Both the position numbers and the translations under genes were made by a program. A stretch of DNA of 61,449 bases from Streptomyces malachitofuscus (lineage in GTDB: Bacteria; Actinomycetota; Actinomycetes; Streptomycetales; Streptomycetaceae): positions 1-61,449 of the forward strand of contig NZ_BMUF01000022.1 of the NCBI RefSeq assembly GCF_014650055.1, read 5' to 3'. A model generated the notes under the pieces. The model saw nothing but the letters and a program-made list of their open reading frames with translations, ran no database searches and was not told the DNA's origin. Below, piece after piece: positions 26,219-34,705 of the stretch (its first letter is position 1; each line of letters starts with the position of its first letter).

Positions 26219-26238
26219 GGACTCTCCGCGGAGAGTCC
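26219..26238. promoter_or_regulatory. Perfect 20-bp palindrome upstream of DUF3073 gene
   Basis: GGACTCTCCGCGGAGAGTCC is its own reverse complement. It lies 68 bp before the DUF3073 start and about 230 bp after the vdh stop. Could be an operator or a short terminator of vdh. The remainder of 26152-26469 has no gene. Confidence 0.5.
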
Positions 26239-26469
26239 GGTCCGTAGGGCTTCCACGGTACCTGAGCCCGCGCCCATACGGTACGTCGCCCGCATGACGT
26301 GCCTGCGCCCGGGACCGTCGAGGTGCCCTGTCCTCGCTGGTCAATCGCGATTTTAGCCACTTATCGCCGGTCGACCCGCCGGGAGAAGTGAGAGTTCTCT
26401 CCAAGTGCCCGCCGACGGGTACCGCTCAAACGTACGAGAGCGGCCCGAGCCGGGCCGCCCTCGCACACG

Positions 26470-27558
26470 TCAGCGCACCGGGCGCGCCTCCGCCATCCGC
26501 TGCTCGGCGATCCGGTCGGCCGCGGCGGCCGGCGGAATCCCGTCCTCCTTCGCACGTGCGAATATGGCGAGCGTGGTGTCGAAGATCTTCGACGCCTTCG
26601 CCTTGCACCGGTCGAAGTCGAAGCCGTGCAGCTCGTCCGCCACCTGGATCACGCCGCCGGCGTTCACCACGTAGTCCGGCGCGTAGAGGATCCCGCGGTC
26701 GGCGAGGTCCTTCTCCACACCCGGGTGGGCGAGCTGGTTGTTGGCCGCGCCGCAGACCACCTTGGCGGTCAGCACCGGCACGGTGTCGTCGTTCAGCGCC
26801 CCGCCCAGCGCGCACGGGGCGTAGATGTCCAGGCCCTCGGTGCGGATGAGCGCCTCGGTGTCGGCGACCGCCGACACGCCCTCGGGGTGCCGGTCGAGGA
26901 TCCGCCGCACGGCGTCCTCGCGCACATCGGTGATCACGACCTCGGCGCCCTCGGCCCGCAGATGCTCCACCAGGTGGTGGCCGACCTTGCCCACGCCCGC
27001 GATGCCGACCTTGCGGTCCCGCAGCGAGGGGTCGCCCCACAGGTGCTGGGCGGCGGCCCGCATGCCCTGGTAGACGCCGTAGGAGGTGAGCACCGAGGAG
27101 TCGCCCGCGCCGCCGTTCTCTGGGGAGCGGCCGGTGGTCCAGCGGCACTCGCGGGCCACGACGTCCATGTCGGCCACATAGGTGCCGACGTCGCAGGCGG
27201 TGACGTACCGGCCGCCGAGCGAGGCGACGAACCGGCCGTAGGCCAGCAGCAGCTCCTCGGACTTGATCTGCTCCGGGTCACCGATGATCACGGCCTTGCC
27301 GCCGCCGTGGTCGAGACCGGCCATGGCGTTCTTGTACGACATCCCGCGCGCGAGGTTCAGCGCGTCGGCGACGGCCTCCTCCTCGGAGGCGTACGGGTAG
27401 AAGCGCGTACCGCCGAGGGCGGGGCCGAGGGCGGTGGAGTGGATGGCGATCACGGCCTTGAGGCCGCTGGCACGGTCCTGACAGAGCACGACTTGCTCGT
27501 GTCCCCCCTGGTCCGAGCGGAACAGGGTGTGCAGGACGCCGTCAGATACGTCGGTCAC
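26470..27558 (-). CDS. vdh: Valine (branched-chain amino acid) dehydrogenase
   Basis: 362-aa NAD-dependent enzyme deaminating valine and related amino acids to 2-oxo acids, which feed branched-chain precursors for fatty acids and polyketides. Substrate and catalytic lysines K76 (SYKNAMAG) and K88 (HGGGKAV) are present, and the Rossmann motif is GVGKVGHH. Length and sequence match streptomycete Vdh. The GTG at 27558 is chosen because AGGAG lies 8 nt upstream; longer in-frame starts lack a site. Divergent from the gene at 27804. Confidence 0.92.
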   Translation of the reverse strand: MTDVSDGVLHTLFRSDQGGHEQVVLCQDRASGLKAVIAIHSTALGPALGGTRFYPYASEEEAVADALNLARGMSYKNAMAGLDHGGGKAVIIGDPEQIKSEELLLAYGRFVASLGGRYVTACDVGTYVADMDVVARECRWTTGRSPENGGAGDSSVLTSYGVYQGMRAAAQHLWGDPSLRDRKVGIAGVGKVGHHLVEHLRAEGAEVVITDVREDAVRRILDRHPEGVSAVADTEALIRTEGLDIYAPCALGGALNDDTVPVLTAKVVCGAANNQLAHPGVEKDLADRGILYAPDYVVNAGGVIQVADELHGFDFDRCKAKASKIFDTTLAIFARAKEDGIPPAAAADRIAEQRMAEARPVR

Positions 27559-27607
27559 TGTGGTGACTCCTGAGTAGTTGCGGCGGGTGGGGTCGGCTCC
27601 CGGTGGT

Positions 27608-27635
27608 CCCCCCACGCTTGTGGCAAGGGGGAGGC
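27608..27635. repeat. Short dispersed hairpin element in the vdh control region
   Basis: TCCCCCCACGCTTGTGGCAA followed by GGGGGAGG. A C-run and G-run flank a small loop; it resembles the CCCCCGCTC...GAGAGTGGGGG element near 54526-54558. Such elements recur between Streptomyces genes. Lies in the divergent region 27559-27803, which holds no gene. Confidence 0.45.
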
Positions 27636-27803
27636 GGCGGGGGCTGTGGCATGAGAGTAGATCCTTCCGCGTCCGACGGCGGCACCGTGTCCGAGATCAC
27701 CTCCGTCCGGAGTACCGCCGTGCGGCGATTTGCCTGGGTTTCCCACCCGTCCGAGCGGGGGTCCGGCAGGTTTTCGCGGCGGTCCGTGGGGGAGGGAGCA
27801 GGC

Positions 27804-28646
27804 GTGCCCAAGGTGTCCTCGGTGATCGTCCCCTACGCGGCGTACCTGCGCGTGTACGAACCGCTGGCCGCCTTCCCGGAACCGGAACGCGGCCACTGGG
27901 TCCGTTACGCGCGCCGTCCCGACCGCCCCTCCTACCAGGATGAACTCCGCCGGTCGCTGATGGACCTGGCGCCCACCCCGCCGGTGCCGGTGCCGGTCCA
28001 CGAGAGCGACGACGCGTTCGTCCTGGAGGCCGACGGCGTCGTCTGCGTCTGCCCGTGGCGCACCCGGCTGCGCGGCTGGCAGGCCCTGGGCGAGCTCGCC
28101 GAGGACTTTCCGCTGTCGGTCCTGGACGCCCTCCTGCCCCCGGTCGTACGGCACCAGGCCACCCAGGACTACGAACGCTGGCTCGCCGACCACCCCGACG
28201 CCCGGCCGTGGATCCGCACCGCGACCTGGCAGGTGCCGATCAACTGGTTCGTGCTGTTCGCGGACGACGAGCGGGAGTACGACAAGGGCTCGGCGGACGA
28301 GGCGCCCGTGCTGCGCTACCGGACACCCATGGTGCAGGCCCGCCGGCGGGTGGCGCGCGGGCTGCGCGCGCTGCGGGACGCGATGGAGGAGAGTCTGCTG
28401 ATCGACGGGCTCGTCGATGTCGGCCGCTGGCTGGAGGAGTTCCATCCGCGCTCGCTGGTCGAGCTGGACTACGGCGGACTGGTGCACGCCCTGCCGGCCG
28501 GCACGCTCGAGGGCGACCACTCGGCGGCGGACGTGGCCGAAGGGATCGCGGCGCTGCGGCGCGGCGACGGGGAGGGTGCGGGGGAGGCCTACGGGCGTCT
28601 CGTGGAGCGCTGGCGGGCGGTGCGCGACCTGCGCTCGGCGAACTGA
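27804..28646 (+). CDS. Conserved hypothetical protein upstream of bldC
   Basis: 280-aa soluble protein. I recognise no catalytic motif. Features: a YLRVYEPLAAFPEPER segment near the N-terminus, an ATWQVPINWFVLFADDEREY block (about residues 139-158), and helical C-terminal half with LRALRDAMEESLLIDGL. No signal peptide or membrane helix. The GTG at 27804 has GGAGGGAG just upstream; earlier in-frame starts cross the hairpin element. It is a conserved neighbour of bldC in streptomycetes as I remember the locus; a shared role is unproven. Confidence 0.8.
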   Translation: MPKVSSVIVPYAAYLRVYEPLAAFPEPERGHWVRYARRPDRPSYQDELRRSLMDLAPTPPVPVPVHESDDAFVLEADGVVCVCPWRTRLRGWQALGELAEDFPLSVLDALLPPVVRHQATQDYERWLADHPDARPWIRTATWQVPINWFVLFADDEREYDKGSADEAPVLRYRTPMVQARRRVARGLRALRDAMEESLLIDGLVDVGRWLEEFHPRSLVELDYGGLVHALPAGTLEGDHSAADVAEGIAALRRGDGEGAGEAYGRLVERWRAVRDLRSAN

Positions 28647-29185
28647 CGTTTGACCAAACGCCCTTCTTGGGGTTTTGTCTTCGCCTTGAGGTGCCTGAGG
28701 TTCTGTCAGTGCGGGCCCGAGAACGGACGTAGATGCCGATCCGGGCGTATGTCCCAAGCGCGTCAAGCGTGACGGACCGCACTTACGCGGCCCTTGCGCC
28801 CCTTGCCCACCCTCATGCCAAAATAGGACAAGGAGTCCGGGGAGGACTCCTCCGTCCTGCTGTGCTCGACTATGGGCGGAATCTCAGCATTGCACGCTTT
28901 GGGGGGTCTGGTGACTCCTGATCGCTGCTGTGACTGATCGTCACAGCAGCGTGACTGTCCGCTATGGCATGGTCCATCGGCTTCCGCGGCTGATGAACAC
29001 CTGGGAGGGCAATTCCATCGGTTTGGCCGACGTGGCTGGACAGATGGTGTAGTTGTAGTGCCGAGGACAAGCCGTTCGTCCTATAACCGACTCGACTCGC
29101 GTCCGCCATTTCGGGCAACGCGGGTCAAGGTGCAGAATTTAGAGGAAAGAACCGAGAAGGTTCGGTTCTCCCGAGGAGGCCGCTC
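28647..29185 (+). promoter_or_regulatory. bldC upstream region with three perfect dyads
   Basis: 539 bp with no gene I can support. CGTTTG-AC-CAAACG (28647-28660) begins right after the upstream stop codon. AGGAGTCC-GGGGA-GGACTCCT (28831-28851) and a 12-base dyad CGCTGCTGTGAC / GTCACAGCAGCG with a 5-nt loop (28923-28951) follow. They may be operators or RNA hairpins in a long bldC leader. Confidence 0.6.
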
Positions 29186-29392
29186 ATGACCGCTCGCACC
29201 CCTGATGCCGAGCCGCTGCTGACCCCGGCTGAGGTCGCCACCATGTTCCGCGTCGACCCCAAGACGGTCACGCGCTGGGCGAAGGCAGGCAAGCTCACGT
29301 CGATCCGCACGCTCGGCGGGCATCGCCGCTACCGCGAAGCCGAGGTCCGCGCACTGCTCGCGGGCATTCCGCAGCAGCGCAGCGAGGCCTGA
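29186..29392 (+). CDS. bldC: BldC, MerR-like developmental regulator
   Basis: 68-aa DNA-binding protein made only of a winged helix-turn-helix of MerR type (LLTPAEVATMFRVDPKTVTRWAKAG, residues 10-34, then the wing TLGGHRRYREAEVRALL). Lacks any effector or coiled-coil domain. In Streptomyces BldC binds head-to-tail on direct repeats and controls entry into development, restraining early sporulation. The ATG has GAGGAGG upstream. Monocistronic: a U-tract terminator follows. Confidence 0.95.
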   Translation: MTARTPDAEPLLTPAEVATMFRVDPKTVTRWAKAGKLTSIRTLGGHRRYREAEVRALLAGIPQQRSEA

Positions 29393-29542
29393 ACAACCGC
29401 ATGAACCGGGCAGAACCGACTGGTCCCCCACTGGTCGAGACGCCCGGGAACACTGGCTCCAAGCGACGCGGGGACTGCCCCAACAGGCCCCTCGCCCAAG
29501 CCGATCAGAGCTTTCCAGGCAACTGAACAAGGGTGCGTCGTC

Positions 29543-29582
29543 GATCGCGCTGGACTCCGCCGGGTCCAGCGCGATCTTTTTT
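29543..29582 (+). terminator. Strong rho-independent terminator of bldC
   Basis: Perfect 13-base arms GATCGCGCTGGAC and GTCCAGCGCGATC followed by TTTTTT. A real U tract is rare in this window, where nearly all other hairpins lack one. It lies 150 bp after the bldC stop, so the transcript has a long 3' end. Confidence 0.9.
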
Positions 29583-29829
29583 GTGCGCTGGTGAGGAGCC
29601 GGCGGTGCCCGTCGGTGACCCGGGAGACGGTCTGTGCGCGGGCTTGTCGGACTCTGGGGACGGCTGATGGGATCGTCCCGCCCGCCGGCCGTAGCGACCC
29701 CTCCGAGTGGTGCAATTGCACATATTAAATTGACCTGTTGTAGGAGGGGTGTAAGTGCCGCACCTCTCAAAACTCATGCGGTGACACCCGTCACATACCA
29801 GTCGGCTTGTTGAGCCTGTGGCATATGCG
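29583..29829. other. Low-GC intergenic stretch with candidate leader peptide
   Basis: The part around 29700-29790 is unusually AT-rich and holds a 10-bp palindrome TGCAATTGCA (29711-29720). A GGAGGGG site precedes a GTG at 29755 that opens a 9-codon frame MPHLSKLMR ending at 29784. No larger gene is visible. Confidence 0.35.
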
Positions 29830-30018
29830 CTAGAGAGAACGGGCGTTGGGCGCGGGTTGTTCCCGGCCGGGTTCGGGCGAGCCGGAGGGGGAGTCCAGCG
29901 CCAGCCGCAACAGGCGGTGGCAGATCGGGCAGTGACGCGTCAGATGCCGGTAGGACGACGCGGCCGACAGGTGCGCACGGAGCAGGGCCCGCGTCTCGTG
30001 CCTAGCCGATGCCGCCAT
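29830..30018 (-). CDS. DUF6274 family small protein
   Basis: 62-aa soluble protein. Contains RALLRAHLSAASSYRHLTRH then CPICHRLLRLAL; a CxxC pair with nearby histidines hints at a zinc-stabilised fold. The ATG at 30018 has GGAGG 7 nt upstream; the longer frame lacks such a site and runs into repeat DNA. Recognised as the small Streptomyces family DUF6274 from memory. Lies downstream of the tRNA-Asp gene. Confidence 0.7.
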   Translation of the reverse strand: MAASARHETRALLRAHLSAASSYRHLTRHCPICHRLLRLALDSPSGSPEPGREQPAPNARSL

Positions 30019-30189
30019 ACGCCACCTCCAGGAGGCCCCACGGAGTCGTGCCCTGCTTCCTGAGGTACCGAGGGACGGCGAACCCGTCAAGACGGCACGA
30101 GGGGCACTGAGAGGCGCACAGCGCCACGGCGACACGGAGACCGGGCCGGAAGCCCGGGTTCCGTGCCAGGCGGCCTACGGGATGCTTCG

Positions 30190-30262
30190 GGGTCCGGATA
30201 CCACGAAGCCCGCGGTCCCTTTGCGGGCGCGGGCCTTCGAGATGATGCGGTCCTGACGGGAT
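30190..30262. repeat. Direct repeat unit 1: tRNA-Asp terminator plus 3' tRNA tail
   Basis: Near-identical to 30308-30379. It contains the hairpin AAGCCCGCG/CGCGGGCCTT and ends in 19 bases (30244-30262) identical to the 3' end of the tRNA-Asp gene, but no tRNA follows. Confidence 0.85.
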
Positions 30263-30307
30263 GTGCTGTGTGATGCGCGGCTCCGCCGCGGGGCGCCTCC
30301 GGGGAGC

Positions 30308-30379
30308 ATCCGGATACGACGAAGGCCCGCGGTCCCTTTGCGGGTGCGGGCCTTCGTGGTGATGCGGTCCTGACGGGAT
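30308..30379. repeat. Direct repeat unit 2: genuine tRNA-Asp terminator and 3' end
   Basis: Hairpin CGAAGGCCCGC...GCGGGCCTTCG (about 30320-30356) acts as terminator of the tRNA-Asp at 30365-30439. It is the source or partner of the partial copy at 30190-30262. The region 30019-30189 shows no gene. Confidence 0.85.
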
Positions 30380-30439
30380 TTGAACCCGCGGCCTCCACCT
30401 TGACAGGGTGGCGAGCACTCCAAACTGCTCCACAGGACC
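30365..30439 (-). tRNA. tRNA-Asp(GTC), copy 1
   Basis: 75 nt. Acceptor GGTCCTG/CAGGACC, anticodon arm CCACC-CTGTCAA-GGTGG with GTC, T arm GCGGGTTCAAATCCCGT. Identical to the copy at 34706-34780. Confidence 0.96.
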
Positions 30440-30532
30440 AGGTTTCGCAGCGCCATTCCTGCGTTGCGCTGCGAGAAGGACTGTACAGGAGGGTGAGCCC
30501 GCTGGTCGAACTCACCCTGCGTGCCGCCCCCG

Positions 30533-33500
30533 TTACGGCACCGCCGCGTCGATCGCCTTCACGATCCGCTTGTCCGACACCGGGTACGCCGTGCCGAGCG
30601 CGTGGGCGAAGTAGCTGACCCGCAGCTCCTCGATCATCCAGCGGATGTCCAGCACCTGCCGCGGAACGGGCCGCCCCTGCGGCATCTGCTCCAGCAGCCA
30701 GGCGTACTCGTCCTGCATCTCGTGGACCTTGGCCATCCGGGTCGAGTCCCGTTGCACGTTCGCCGCCATCTGCTGGAGCCGGCGGTCCGCGGCCACCAGA
30801 TACCGCATCAGGTCCGGCAGCCGCCGCAGCCCCGCCTCCGTGACGAAGCCCGGCCGTACGAGGCCGTCCAGCTGCTTGCGCACGTCCTGGAGGTTCTGGA
30901 GGAGCGCAGGGCTCCGCACACCCTTCAGGCGGCGCTCACAGGCCTGCCACGCGGCCAGCACCTGCTGCACCCGGTCCACCGCGTGGACCGTCGTGTCGAC
31001 GATGTCCGCGCGGACCTTGTCGTACAGCTTCCGGAACGACTCCTCGTCCCACACCGGACCGCCGAAGTCCGCGATGAGCTTGTCCGCCGCGGCCGTCGCA
31101 CAGTCCTCGAACAGGGCCTGCACGGAACCGTGCGGATTCGCGGACAGCGCCAGCTTCTGGGCGTTCGTCAGCTTCTCGGATGCGAACTTCGCGGGGTTCA
31201 CCGGGATGCCGAGCAGGATCAGCCGCCGGGTGCCCTTCCACATCGCCTCCGCCTGCTCGGCCTCCGAGTCGAACAACCGGACCGAGACCGAGTCGCCGTC
31301 GTCCACCAGGGCCGGGAACGCCTTCACCGGCTGACCGGCCCGACGCGTCTCGAACACCCGGGTGAGCGAACCGATCGTCCAGTCCGTCAGCCCCTTGCGC
31401 TCCAGCGACTCGCCGCCCTGGCGCTGCGCCGTCGCGGCGGCCGCCTGCGACAGCGCCTTGCGGGCCTTCGGCCGCAGCCGGAGCTTCAGGGCCTCCAGGT
31501 CCTTGTCCTCGGCGAGTTTGCGGCGCCGCTCGTCGACGATCCGGAACGTCACCTTCAAGTGGTCGGGAACGCGGGACCAGTCGAAGTCGTCCGCCTCGAA
31601 CGGCACCCCGACCATCCGCTTGAGCTCACGGGCCATCGTGACCGTCAACGGCTCCTGCAGGGGCACCGCCCGCTCCAGGAACGCCTTGGCGTAGTTCGGC
31701 GCCGGCACGTAGTTCCGCCGGATCGGCTTGGGGAGCGAACGGATCAGCTCCGTGACGACGTCCTCCCGCAGACCCGGGATCTGCCAGTCGAAGCCCTCGT
31801 CGGTCACCTGGTTCAGCACCTGCAGCGGGATGTGGACCGTCACACCGTCGGCGTCCGCACCCGGCTCGAACTGGTACGTCACCCGGAACTTGAGCGGGCC
31901 CTGCCGCCAGGAGTCGGGATAGTCGGCCTTGGTGACCGCCTCCGCCGACTCACGGATCAGCATCTCCCGCTCGAAGTCGAGGAAGTCCGGCTGCTCGTGC
32001 CGCTTGCGCTTCCACCACGAGTCGAAGTGCGCGCCCGACACCACGTGCTCGGGGATCCGCTGCTCGTAGAAGTCGAACAGGGTCTCGTCGTCGACGAGGA
32101 TGTCCCGGCGCCGCGCCCGGTGCTCCAGCTCCTCGACCTCGGTCAGCAGCCGCCGGTTGTCCGCGTAGAACTTGTGGTGTGTCCGCCAGTCGCCCTCCAC
32201 CAGGGCGTTGCGGATGAACAGCTCCCGGGAGACCTCCGGATCGATCCGCCCGTAGTTCACCTTGCGCTGCGCCACGATCGGTACGCCGTACAGCGTCACC
32301 TTCTCGTACGCCATCACGGCCGCCTGGTCCTTCTCCCAGTGCGGCTCGCTGTACGTGCGCTTGAGCAGGTGCTCGGCGAGCGGCTCCACCCAATCCGGCT
32401 CGATCTTCGCGTTGACCCGCGCCCACAGCCGGGACGTCTCCACCAGCTCGGCCGACATCACGAACCGCGGCGGCTTCTTGAACAGCGCCGAACCCGGGAA
32501 GATCGCGAACTTGGCGTTGCGGGCGCCGAGGTACTCGTTGCGCCCGCCCTCCTTGCGGCCGCCGCCCGGACCGGAGTCCTTGGACTCCTTCACGTCCTTC
32601 ATGCCGATGTGCGAGAGCAGGCCGGACAGCAGCGACACATGGATGTGGTCCGCCGGGGCGTCCTCCTCGTTCAGACGGATGCCCATCTGCTTGGCGACCG
32701 TCCGCAGCTGCGTGTAGATGTCCTGCCACTCGCGGATCCGCAGGAAGTTCAGGAACTCCTGCTTGCACATCCGCCGGAACGACGACGAACCGCGCTCCTT
32801 CTGCTGCTCGCGGATGTACCGCCAGAGGTTGAGGAAGGCCAGGAAGTCACTGGACTCGTCCCGGAACCGGGCGTGCTGCTGATCGGCCTGGGTCTGCTTG
32901 TCCGCCGGCCGTTCCCGCGGGTCCTGGATCGACAGGGCCGCCGCGATGACCATGACCTCGCGGGCGCAGCCGTTGCGGTCCGCCTCCAGCACCATGCGCG
33001 CCAGCCGGGGGTCCACCGGCAGCTGTGCCAGCTTCCGCCCGGTCTCCGTGAGCCGCTTGCGGGGATCCTTCTGGGCCGGGTCGAGCGCACCCAGCTCCTG
33101 GAGCAGCTGGACACCGTCGCGGATGTTGCGGTGGTCCGGCGGGTCGATGAAGGGGAACTTCTCGATCTCCCCCAGGCCGGCCGCCGTCATCTGCAGGATG
33201 ACCGAGGCCAGGTTGGTGCGCAGGATCTCCGCGTCCGTGAACTCCGGACGGACCAGGAAGTCGTCCTCGCTGTACAGCCGGATGCAGATGCCGTCCGACG
33301 TACGGCCGCAGCGGCCCTTGCGCTGGTTGGCGCTGGCCTGCGAGATGGGCTCGATCGGCAGCCGCTGCACCTTGGTGCGATGGCTGTAGCGCGAGATGCG
33401 GGCGAACCCGGGGTCGATGACGTACTTGATGCCCGGCACGGTGAGGGACGTCTCGGCCACGTTGGTCGCCAGAACGATCCTGCGGCCGGTGTGCTGCTGG

Positions 33501-34513
33501 AACACCCGGTGCTGCTCGGCGTGCGAGAGCCGGGCGTACAACGGCAGCACCTCGGTCGACCGGTACCGCTTCTTGGTGAGCGCGTCCGCCGTGTCCCGGA
33601 TCTCCCGCTCACCGGAGAGGAACACCAGGATGTCGCCCGGCCCCTCCGCCATCAGCTCCTCGACGGCATCGGTGATCGCTGTGATCTGGTCCCGGTCGGA
33701 GTCGTCGGAGTACTCCTCCAGCAGCGGCCGGTACCGCACCTCCACCGGATAGGTACGCCCGCTGACCTCGATGATCGGCGCGTCGCCGAAGTGCCGGGAG
33801 AAGCGCTCCGGGTCGATGGTCGCCGACGTGATGACGACCTTGAGGTCCGGACGCTTCGGCAGCAGCTGAGCGAGATAACCGAGCAGGAAGTCGATGTTGA
33901 GCGAGCGCTCGTGCGCCTCGTCGATGATGATCGTGTCGTAGGCGCGCAGCTCACGGTCGGTCTGGATCTCCGCGAGCAGGATGCCGTCGGTCATCAGCTT
34001 GATGAACGTGGCGTCGGGATTCACCTGATCGGTGAAGCGGACCTTCCAGCCCACGGCCTCCCCGAGCGGGGTCTCGAGCTCCTCGGCGACCCGCTCGGCC
34101 ACCGTGCGGGCGGCGATCCGACGGGGCTGCGTGTGGCCGATCATGCCGCGCACGCCCCGGCCCAGCTCCATACAGATCTTCGGGATCTGCGTGGTCTTGC
34201 CGGAACCCGTCTCACCGGCGACGATCACGACCTGGTGATCACGGATCGCCGCGGCGATGTCGTCCTTCTTCTGGCTGACCGGCAGCTGCTCGGGATACCG
34301 CACGTCCGGCACCCGGGCCCGGCGCGCGGTCATCCGCTCCTCGGCCCCTGCGACCTCCGTCTCGATCTCGGCGAGCACGGCGGCACGGGCCTCCGGCTTA
34401 CGGATCCTGCGTGCGCCCTCGAGCCGGCGCCCGAGCCGGTGCGCATCGCGCAGCGACAGCTCGGTGAGACGGGAGGCAAGGGAGCCGAAGGCGGGGGCAG
34501 AGTGCGTAGACAT
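30533..34513 (-). CDS. hrpA: ATP-dependent RNA helicase HrpA
   Basis: 1326-aa DEAH-box helicase. Motif I GETGSGKT residues 100-107, motif II IIDEAHERSLN (about 193-203), motif III TSATID, motif VI QRKGRCGRTSDG. The helicase-associated and OB-fold regions follow, and the last 600 residues are the bacterial HrpA-specific C-terminal domain. Length agrees with full-size HrpA (E. coli about 1300). Role in bacteria: mRNA processing or rescue of stalled ribosomes. It lies between two identical tRNA-Asp genes, transcribed in the same direction as them. Confidence 0.95.
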   Translation of the reverse strand: MSTHSAPAFGSLASRLTELSLRDAHRLGRRLEGARRIRKPEARAAVLAEIETEVAGAEERMTARRARVPDVRYPEQLPVSQKKDDIAAAIRDHQVVIVAGETGSGKTTQIPKICMELGRGVRGMIGHTQPRRIAARTVAERVAEELETPLGEAVGWKVRFTDQVNPDATFIKLMTDGILLAEIQTDRELRAYDTIIIDEAHERSLNIDFLLGYLAQLLPKRPDLKVVITSATIDPERFSRHFGDAPIIEVSGRTYPVEVRYRPLLEEYSDDSDRDQITAITDAVEELMAEGPGDILVFLSGEREIRDTADALTKKRYRSTEVLPLYARLSHAEQHRVFQQHTGRRIVLATNVAETSLTVPGIKYVIDPGFARISRYSHRTKVQRLPIEPISQASANQRKGRCGRTSDGICIRLYSEDDFLVRPEFTDAEILRTNLASVILQMTAAGLGEIEKFPFIDPPDHRNIRDGVQLLQELGALDPAQKDPRKRLTETGRKLAQLPVDPRLARMVLEADRNGCAREVMVIAAALSIQDPRERPADKQTQADQQHARFRDESSDFLAFLNLWRYIREQQKERGSSSFRRMCKQEFLNFLRIREWQDIYTQLRTVAKQMGIRLNEEDAPADHIHVSLLSGLLSHIGMKDVKESKDSGPGGGRKEGGRNEYLGARNAKFAIFPGSALFKKPPRFVMSAELVETSRLWARVNAKIEPDWVEPLAEHLLKRTYSEPHWEKDQAAVMAYEKVTLYGVPIVAQRKVNYGRIDPEVSRELFIRNALVEGDWRTHHKFYADNRRLLTEVEELEHRARRRDILVDDETLFDFYEQRIPEHVVSGAHFDSWWKRKRHEQPDFLDFEREMLIRESAEAVTKADYPDSWRQGPLKFRVTYQFEPGADADGVTVHIPLQVLNQVTDEGFDWQIPGLREDVVTELIRSLPKPIRRNYVPAPNYAKAFLERAVPLQEPLTVTMARELKRMVGVPFEADDFDWSRVPDHLKVTFRIVDERRRKLAEDKDLEALKLRLRPKARKALSQAAAATAQRQGGESLERKGLTDWTIGSLTRVFETRRAGQPVKAFPALVDDGDSVSVRLFDSEAEQAEAMWKGTRRLILLGIPVNPAKFASEKLTNAQKLALSANPHGSVQALFEDCATAAADKLIADFGGPVWDEESFRKLYDKVRADIVDTTVHAVDRVQQVLAAWQACERRLKGVRSPALLQNLQDVRKQLDGLVRPGFVTEAGLRRLPDLMRYLVAADRRLQQMAANVQRDSTRMAKVHEMQDEYAWLLEQMPQGRPVPRQVLDIRWMIEELRVSYFAHALGTAYPVSDKRIVKAIDAAVP

Positions 34514-34575
34514 ACGGACTCCAGGATCTCATCCCGCGGAAATTCGCGGCCAATGATTTTGCCGGGGCACACAAC

Positions 34576-34602
34576 AAGGCCCCGATCGAGGATCGGGGCC
34601 TT
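34576..34602 (-). terminator. Terminator of the Glu-Asp-Phe tRNA cluster
   Basis: AAGGCCCCGATC-GAG-GATCGGGGCCTT, directly downstream of tRNA-Phe on the minus strand and upstream of hrpA. Confidence 0.8.
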
Positions 34603-34607
34603 CGCTG

Positions 34608-34681
34608 TGGCTGGGGCCGGGGTCGAACCGGCGACCTTCCGCTTTTCAGGCGGACGCTCGTACCAACTGAGCTACCCAGCC
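34608..34681 (-). tRNA. tRNA-Phe(GAA)
   Basis: 74 nt. Acceptor GGCTGGG/CCCAGCC, anticodon arm TCCGC-CTGAAAA-GCGGA, T arm GCCGGTTCGACCCCGGC. CCA is not encoded. Confidence 0.96.
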
Positions 34682-34683
34682 GC

Positions 34684-34703
34684 GGTGTTTCACGTGAAAC
34701 ACC
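34684..34703. promoter_or_regulatory. parS centromere site (ParB binding)
   Basis: The 14-bp GTTTCACGTGAAAC (34687-34700) is the Streptomyces parS consensus, here inside a perfect 20-bp palindrome. It lies in the 24-bp gap between tRNA-Phe and tRNA-Asp. parS sites cluster around the replication origin, so the window should lie in the origin-proximal part of the chromosome. Confidence 0.92.
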
Positions 34704-34705
34704 AG

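Noticed and set aside
28733..28921. 62-codon frame upstream of bldC
   Set aside because: It has no ribosome site and overlaps a perfect hairpin; more likely untranslated leader.
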